Below, piece by piece: positions 61,201 to 64,000 of a stretch of DNA of 64,000 nucleotides. The stretch lies in the NCBI RefSeq assembly GCF_039544105.1, contig NZ_BAABLA010000026.1; one strand, written 5' to 3'. The stretch comes from Haloechinothrix_A salitolerans (lineage in GTDB: Bacteria; Actinomycetota; Actinomycetes; Mycobacteriales; Pseudonocardiaceae). The position numbers and the translations under genes were made by a program. The notes under the pieces are model-generated. The model was given only the letters and a program-made list of their open reading frames with translations. It had not been told where the DNA came from and ran no database searches. Within the stretch, counting starts at the first letter, position 1. Each line of letters begins with the position of its first letter.

Positions 61201-62740
61201 GCGGCTCGCCGTCGCGATGCAGCCCAAGCCCACAGTCGGCGGCGGCGACTGCCTTCTGGTTGTTCGAGACAACGACGGTGACCGCCCCGTCCCGTTGCAG
61301 ATCGCGCACCTGCTCGGGCAGCTCGTCGCCGCCGGGGATGACGTCGTCGGCGTACGGATGCTGCGCCTGACCTCGGTCATTGTCCTTGCCGTCCGCGACC
61401 ACCACAGCTGCCCGCACCCGGCGCGCGGCCGCGATGACGGATCGCAGCGCGTCCGTCTGCTCGGCGGACACTCCGGCGACACCGCGTAGCTTCCGGCCCC
61501 GGGCGATGCCGAGCACCCGGTCGGCCCCGCGCTCGCGCAACTGCCTCGCGGCACGACGTCCGGTGGTCCCGGACAGCTCCAGGTCGTCCAGTGGGGCGAG
61601 CACCCAGCCATCACGTTCCTGCCGCGCGCCGGGCGTGTCCGGCTGGAACAGGTCGAAGCCGACCTCGGCGATCTCGGCGGGGTCCGCGTTGGCGACCGGA
61701 ATCAGGTCGGTGATCTCGTGACGCCCGCCGCGCATCGCCGCCGCGTCGATGACGACGGTGTCCATCCGGCCGAGCTGGCGCAGCACGCTCCTATCCATGA
61801 CGACAACGCCGCGCTGCGCCAGGACGCGTCCGATGTGGGTGGCGAAGCCCTCGCGGCCCGCCGCCGGGGCCTTGGGCAGGCTCGCCAGGCCGACCGCGAG
61901 GCCCTGCCGTGGTCCAGTGAACGGAACGGCGGCGGCTCCCGCGGTCGCACCGATCGACATCGCCCGCCGCGCGTAGTCGTCGGCCGGGTCGGCGCGCGGT
62001 GGGTTTTCCCTGGCCGGAACCGGATCGGCGGCGGCGTCCGACTCGTCGCGCACCAGGTCGGGTTCGCGCCGCCACCATGCGTCCTGGTGCGCGCGGGCCT
62101 CGCGCCACTGCTCGATCCGCTGGACGACGTCGAGCACGATGCCCTCGCCGCCCGCGGCGAGGCCCTGCGCCAACGCCGAGACGACCGGCAGCGCGGCATC
62201 GGCGTCGTGCTGGCTGTGCAGCGCTTTCCCGGTCAGCCGTCGCAGTGTCGGGTGATGGTGGAACACCGACCCAATCGCGGCCACCTCGGTCGGCAGTGGC
62301 ACCCAGCTCCCCAGCCGCGTGACGGCCGACAAGCCGAGGCCGAGCGCGTCGGCGGCGAGCGCGGTGACCGACTGTGTGGTGCGCGGTCCCTCGCACGGAT
62401 GGTGCAGGTCTTCACACTCGTCGTCGCATTCCGCAGGGACGGCAGCGTCCCGCTCTGCCTGGGCAACCGCGCGCACGAGGTCGTCCTCCCGCAGGGACCG
62501 CGACGATGCCGCGTCGACGACGACCCGGTGGGTCGGCGCGTTCACTCGCGCCCAGCGCACGCCGGGAAGCTCCCCGACGGTGCGCTCCACGGTGCGGATG
62601 ACCCGACGGGCGTGCGGCTGGTCCAGCCCGTGGACTTCGACGTAGAACCTGCCGTCGCGCGCCCGGATTTGTCTTCCGCCGAACCCGCCCAGTCGCGCTG
62701 CGGCTTTCAGCGCGCGTACCGGCACGTCAAGCGGCAGCAT
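58253..62740 (-). CDS. Giant CtpI-like cation-transporting P-type ATPase
   Basis: About 1,495 residues, the size of mycobacterial CtpI rather than the usual 700-900. The functional ATPase occupies about 630-1495: the actuator motif SGES near 769, VASVPEGLP in the transmembrane ion site (no CPC, so not a typical heavy-metal pump), DKTGT with D926, KGAPE, and GDGANDAP near 1230. The N-terminal half contains what looks like a decayed second P-domain (DAAAM near 330 in place of DKTGT; SNNQKA near 491 in place of GDGAND). The ion is unknown, with Mg2+ or Ca2+ possible by the PEGL motif. ATG 62740 has GGGAGG; GTG 62782 is the alternative. Confidence 0.9.
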   Translation of the reverse strand: MLPLDVPVRALKAAARLGGFGGRQIRARDGRFYVEVHGLDQPHARRVIRTVERTVGELPGVRWARVNAPTHRVVVDAASSRSLREDDLVRAVAQAERDAAVPAECDDECEDLHHPCEGPRTTQSVTALAADALGLGLSAVTRLGSWVPLPTEVAAIGSVFHHHPTLRRLTGKALHSQHDADAALPVVSALAQGLAAGGEGIVLDVVQRIEQWREARAHQDAWWRREPDLVRDESDAAADPVPARENPPRADPADDYARRAMSIGATAGAAAVPFTGPRQGLAVGLASLPKAPAAGREGFATHIGRVLAQRGVVVMDRSVLRQLGRMDTVVIDAAAMRGGRHEITDLIPVANADPAEIAEVGFDLFQPDTPGARQERDGWVLAPLDDLELSGTTGRRAARQLRERGADRVLGIARGRKLRGVAGVSAEQTDALRSVIAAARRVRAAVVVADGKDNDRGQAQHPYADDVIPGGDELPEQVRDLQRDGAVTVVVSNNQKAVAAADCGLGLHRDGEPPPWGAHLLLGEDAAATTIVIDAIDVAATVDDQSMTLAAGGSGVGAVAALQGTGARAASRGMLGVNAAAAAAFAGGRWRSRSLLSRPAVAPEGSAPWHLMPADTALARLGSDPDGLSAAEAEQRARTQGDGDAPVGVSLWQAFADELANPLTPVLAAGAALSAATGSLTDAGLVAAVTGASTVMGGMQRVRTDRALGDLLRQSAAGVTVRRDGTEHYVATSRLVPGDVVVLGHSDVVPADCRIIEADELEVDESSLSGESLPVAKSPAPVAAADIGGRTSMLYEGTTISVGHAVAVVVATGTATVAGRSMAVAAGSEAPPGSGARLDELTKKGTPLAIGGAATVAAAGLSRGVPLSESLGTAVNLAVASVPEGLPFVRNAAQLASARRLADQGALVRDPRTLEALGRADVLCFDKTGTLTRGTLSLTSVGDTSATQDVEELDDAHRAVLAAALRATPGDKDPDELEHATDRGVVAGAREAGVDAHTDARDWRRGTDLPFEPSRGYHATVGDTGSGCLLSVKGAPEVVLPRCTYADSDGRHVRFGDRARKAVSRTLDCLAGQGHRVLVIAERTLDTSATDDTGRDGTSGSPEGARDIDDDAVTDLVYRGFVALADPVRTSAAPAAAQLRRAGVQVVMLTGDHPATADAIATTVNGGANDDVPTATSAAHVVTGPELAELDDEQLADRLRDVDVIARCSPKDKVRIIQALRSRGRTVAMTGDGANDAPAIRLADVGIALGRRGTPAARTAADVVVTDDQLATITAALLEGRALWSSVRDALAILLGGNLGEVSFSVLASLLTGRSPLTARQILLVNLLTDLAPAVAIALREPRRDEVDGLLSGSPTSALGSQLNRELVLRAVVTTLGATAGWGAARLTGRRQRAATVALASLVGTQLGQTLAIGGLDRRVLLASIGSALVLGGAIQTPGVSQFFGCTPLGPVGWSIALGASTSATVLGVIGDRLLHRVCPALIAVTQGHHGNGTI

Positions 62741-62789
62741 GAATCCCGGCCCTCCCGAACGTCCGTTGGTCTCGTCGGCCACGTGTCGA

Positions 62790-63461
62790 TCACTCGCCGA
62801 GCGTCCGGCCGCGCGCCGCCTCCAACAGCGACACCACCCGCTCGTCCGTAGTCTGGTGGAAGTCGCGGTACCACATTCCGACCGCGCCGAAGCCTTCCGG
62901 TGTGGCGAGGCAGACGACGTCGTCAGCCTCGTGCCGCAGACGGTCGGCGCTCTCCGGTGCGCACACCGGTGCGGCGAACACCACCCGGCGCGGCGCGTCC
63001 TCGGCCACGGCCCGTAGCGCGGCCGTCGCGGTCACGCCGGTGGCGAGCCCGTCGTCCACGACGAGGACGTCGCGTCCATGACGCGGGATGTGCTCGCGGC
63101 CCTGGTGGTAGTGCCGCACTCGCCTGCGTGCCTCGGCCCGCTCGGTGGCGGTGGCTGCTGCGAGGTCGGAGGGCGTCAGCCCTAGGCGACGCAGTGTGTC
63201 CTCGTGGAAGTACGCCGGTCCTTCCGCGGTCACCGCGCCGACCCCGAACTCCGGCTGGCCCGGCGCGGCGATCTTGCGCGCCACCAGGACATCGAGCTCG
63301 CCGTCGAGGCGGTCCGCGACGGCGTCAGCGACCGGGACGCCGCCTCGTGCCAGGCCGAGCACCAGCGGATCGGTCCACTGCGCCTCGACCAGCATGTCGG
63401 CCAGCCGTTCGCCCGCGTCCCGCCGGTCGGCGAAGGTGATATCGGCTGTTGTGTAGGGCAT
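62790..63461 (-). CDS. Phosphoribosyltransferase family protein
   Basis: A 223-residue type I PRTase-fold protein. The PRPP loop VVDDGLATG is at 134-142, preceded by two hydrophobic residues as expected, and LGLARGGVPVADAVA gives the N-terminal phosphate loop. Such proteins form the N-terminal half of the dormancy protein Rv2030c in M. tuberculosis, fused there to an erythromycin-esterase domain. The ATG has GGAGG seven bases upstream. It heads an operon with the P-type ATPase and DUF2795 genes. The base substrate is unknown. Confidence 0.88.
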   Translation of the reverse strand: MPYTTADITFADRRDAGERLADMLVEAQWTDPLVLGLARGGVPVADAVADRLDGELDVLVARKIAAPGQPEFGVGAVTAEGPAYFHEDTLRRLGLTPSDLAAATATERAEARRRVRHYHQGREHIPRHGRDVLVVDDGLATGVTATAALRAVAEDAPRRVVFAAPVCAPESADRLRHEADDVVCLATPEGFGAVGMWYRDFHQTTDERVVSLLEAARGRTLGE

Positions 63462-63497
63462 CCTCGGACCTCCCTGCCGCACGTGGGTACGTTCCGA

Positions 63498-63524
63498 TTA
63501 CCCGGATCGACCTCGGCGTCAAAC
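63498..63524 (-). promoter_or_regulatory. Sigma B/F-like promoter of the phosphoribosyltransferase-ATPase operon
   Basis: Minus strand GTTT, 17 bases, GGGTAA. It is 36 bases upstream of the ATG, which has its own ribosome site. Confidence 0.5.
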
Positions 63525-63526
63525 CG

Positions 63527-63552
63527 GGTTGAACGGGCGCGATCGCGGGTAC
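63527..63552 (+). promoter_or_regulatory. Sigma B/F-type promoter of the gene at 63562, leaderless
   Basis: GGTT, 16 bases, GGGTAC, with nine bases between the -10 box and the ATG. Confidence 0.6.
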
Positions 63553-63561
63553 TGCTGTGGC

Positions 63562-63903
63562 ATGGCTGGAGAGAACTGGACACGCGGCGACCACCCGACC
63601 GAGCCGGCGGAAGGTGCGCGCGACATCGGCACGCCGCCCCAGTCGCCACCGACGGAGCCGCACACCGGCGTCCGTTCGGACGATCTGCGGGCGTTACTGG
63701 ACATCGAGGACGACGACGCCCGCCTGGTGCTCCAGGAGGGCAGGGTGCAGCTCCGCACGGACTCCGGGGACACGACCGGGGCGGTCACGATCATTTCCCG
63801 CGCCGGGCTCCGCGAGCGGCTGGCGGGGGCGACGCCGGACGCGCGGCGGCTGCTGGATCAGGCCGTCGAGCTGAACACCGAGATCGCGTCGCTGGGCGCC
63901 TAG
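63562..63903 (+). CDS. Small acidic protein of unknown function, 3' end at an IS element
   Basis: A 113-residue protein. The first 45 residues are Pro/Thr/Glu-rich. Residues 46-113 form a compact acidic domain (DDLRALLDIEDDDARLVLQEGRVQL, then AVTIISRAGLRERLAG). No family was recognised. The ATG lacks a ribosome site but fits a leaderless transcript. The stop codon TAG spans the junction with the IS5-like element: TA belongs to the probable target and G to the element. The native protein may therefore have been longer. Confidence 0.6.
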   Translation: MAGENWTRGDHPTEPAEGARDIGTPPQSPPTEPHTGVRSDDLRALLDIEDDDARLVLQEGRVQLRTDSGDTTGAVTIISRAGLRERLAGATPDARRLLDQAVELNTEIASLGA

Positions 63904-64000
63904 GGCGTGTCTCCCGAATATCGGCCGGTGGTTCGCTGATGATCGGTGAATGATCAGAACTGGTGTGATCACGGACGAGTTGTGGGAGTCGATCGAGCCG
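63903..64000 (+). mobile_element. Left end of an IS5-family-like insertion sequence, cut by the window edge
   Basis: The element begins GGGCGTGTCTCCCGAA, the kind of terminal inverted repeat seen in actinobacterial IS5-family elements. It is followed within 50 bases by the start of a transposase frame. The preceding CTAG/TA fits the target preference of the family. The right end and the target duplication lie outside the window. Confidence 0.6.
63950..64000 (+). CDS. IS5-family transposase, N-terminal fragment
   Basis: Only 17 codons are in the window, beginning at ATG 63950, with GTG 63965 possible. The peptide VITDELWESIEP is the typical N-terminus of IS5-family transposases (xxTDxxWxxIEPLLP). 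The rest of the gene and its DDE catalytic residues lie beyond the edge. Confidence 0.65.
   Translation, partial: MIRTGVITDELWESIEP

Overview
The window is high-GC actinobacterial DNA. Codons have strong G/C third positions, GTG starts are common, and ATGA or GTGA stop/start overlaps are frequent. Protein styles (three-helix Rieske QcrA, CtpI-like ATPase, ClpC-like AAA+ protein, UdgX) fit an actinomycete, most plausibly Pseudonocardiaceae; the family assignment is inference. I annotate 57 genes, two of them cut by the window edges. I see no tRNA, rRNA, CRISPR array, or polyketide or non-ribosomal peptide cluster.

Layout. 1-9 kb: an anti-anti-sigma (STAS) fragment, hemerythrin, a carbamoyltransferase, ChaB, an erythromycin-esterase-like protein, a zinc alcohol dehydrogenase, a GH15 trehalase/glucoamylase and an SDR. 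9-17 kb: a reduced complex I locus (nuoA, a NuoB/NuoD-like remnant, nuoH, J, K, L, M, N) without the NADH module and without any Fe-S subunit. 17-24 kb: a second STAS protein, a ThDP oxidase/decarboxylase, an enolase-superfamily dehydratase/racemase and a large FAD plus Fe-S dehydrogenase. 24-34 kb: an SDR, UdgX, Hsp20, a BCCT transporter, and an accessory respiratory set (qcrA, qcrB, ctaD and three small membrane proteins). 34-47 kb: a surface-glycan region. An eight-gene translationally coupled operon encodes GmhA, HldE and a glycosyltransferase-GmhB fusion (ADP-manno-heptose supply), two GT9 heptosyltransferase-like enzymes, UDP-glucose dehydrogenase and a carbamoyltransferase. Next to it lie a UDP-xylose synthase and a pyruvyltransferase-like/GT2/GT2 operon. 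47-54 kb: phosphoesterase, BON, nucleotidyltransferase, SDR, aldehyde dehydrogenase and two glycosyltransferases. 54-64 kb: ClpC-like ATPase, an anchored secreted protein, a recombinase-like relic, DUF2795, a giant CtpI-like P-type ATPase, a phosphoribosyltransferase, a small hypothetical protein and the left end of an IS5-like element.

What ties it together. Almost every intergenic region carries a GNNT-N15-17-GGGTAN sequence, the promoter type read by general-stress sigma factors (Streptomyces sigma B, mycobacterial sigma F). In eight genes the -10 box lies 8-9 bases before the start codon and no Shine-Dalgarno is present, which predicts leaderless mRNAs. With the STAS proteins, Hsp20, Clp, hemerythrin, osmolyte transport, DNA repair and spare respiratory parts, the window reads as one large stress-response island that also remodels the cell surface with heptose, UDP-sugar-derived and carbamoyl groups.

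Most interesting candidates: the heptose/carbamoyl glycan system in a Gram-positive lineage, the redox-less complex-I-like membrane arm with its NuoB/D remnant, and the leaderless stress regulon. Start codons were chosen by Shine-Dalgarno, coupling overlaps or promoter distance. No similarity search was run; family assignments come from recognised motifs.
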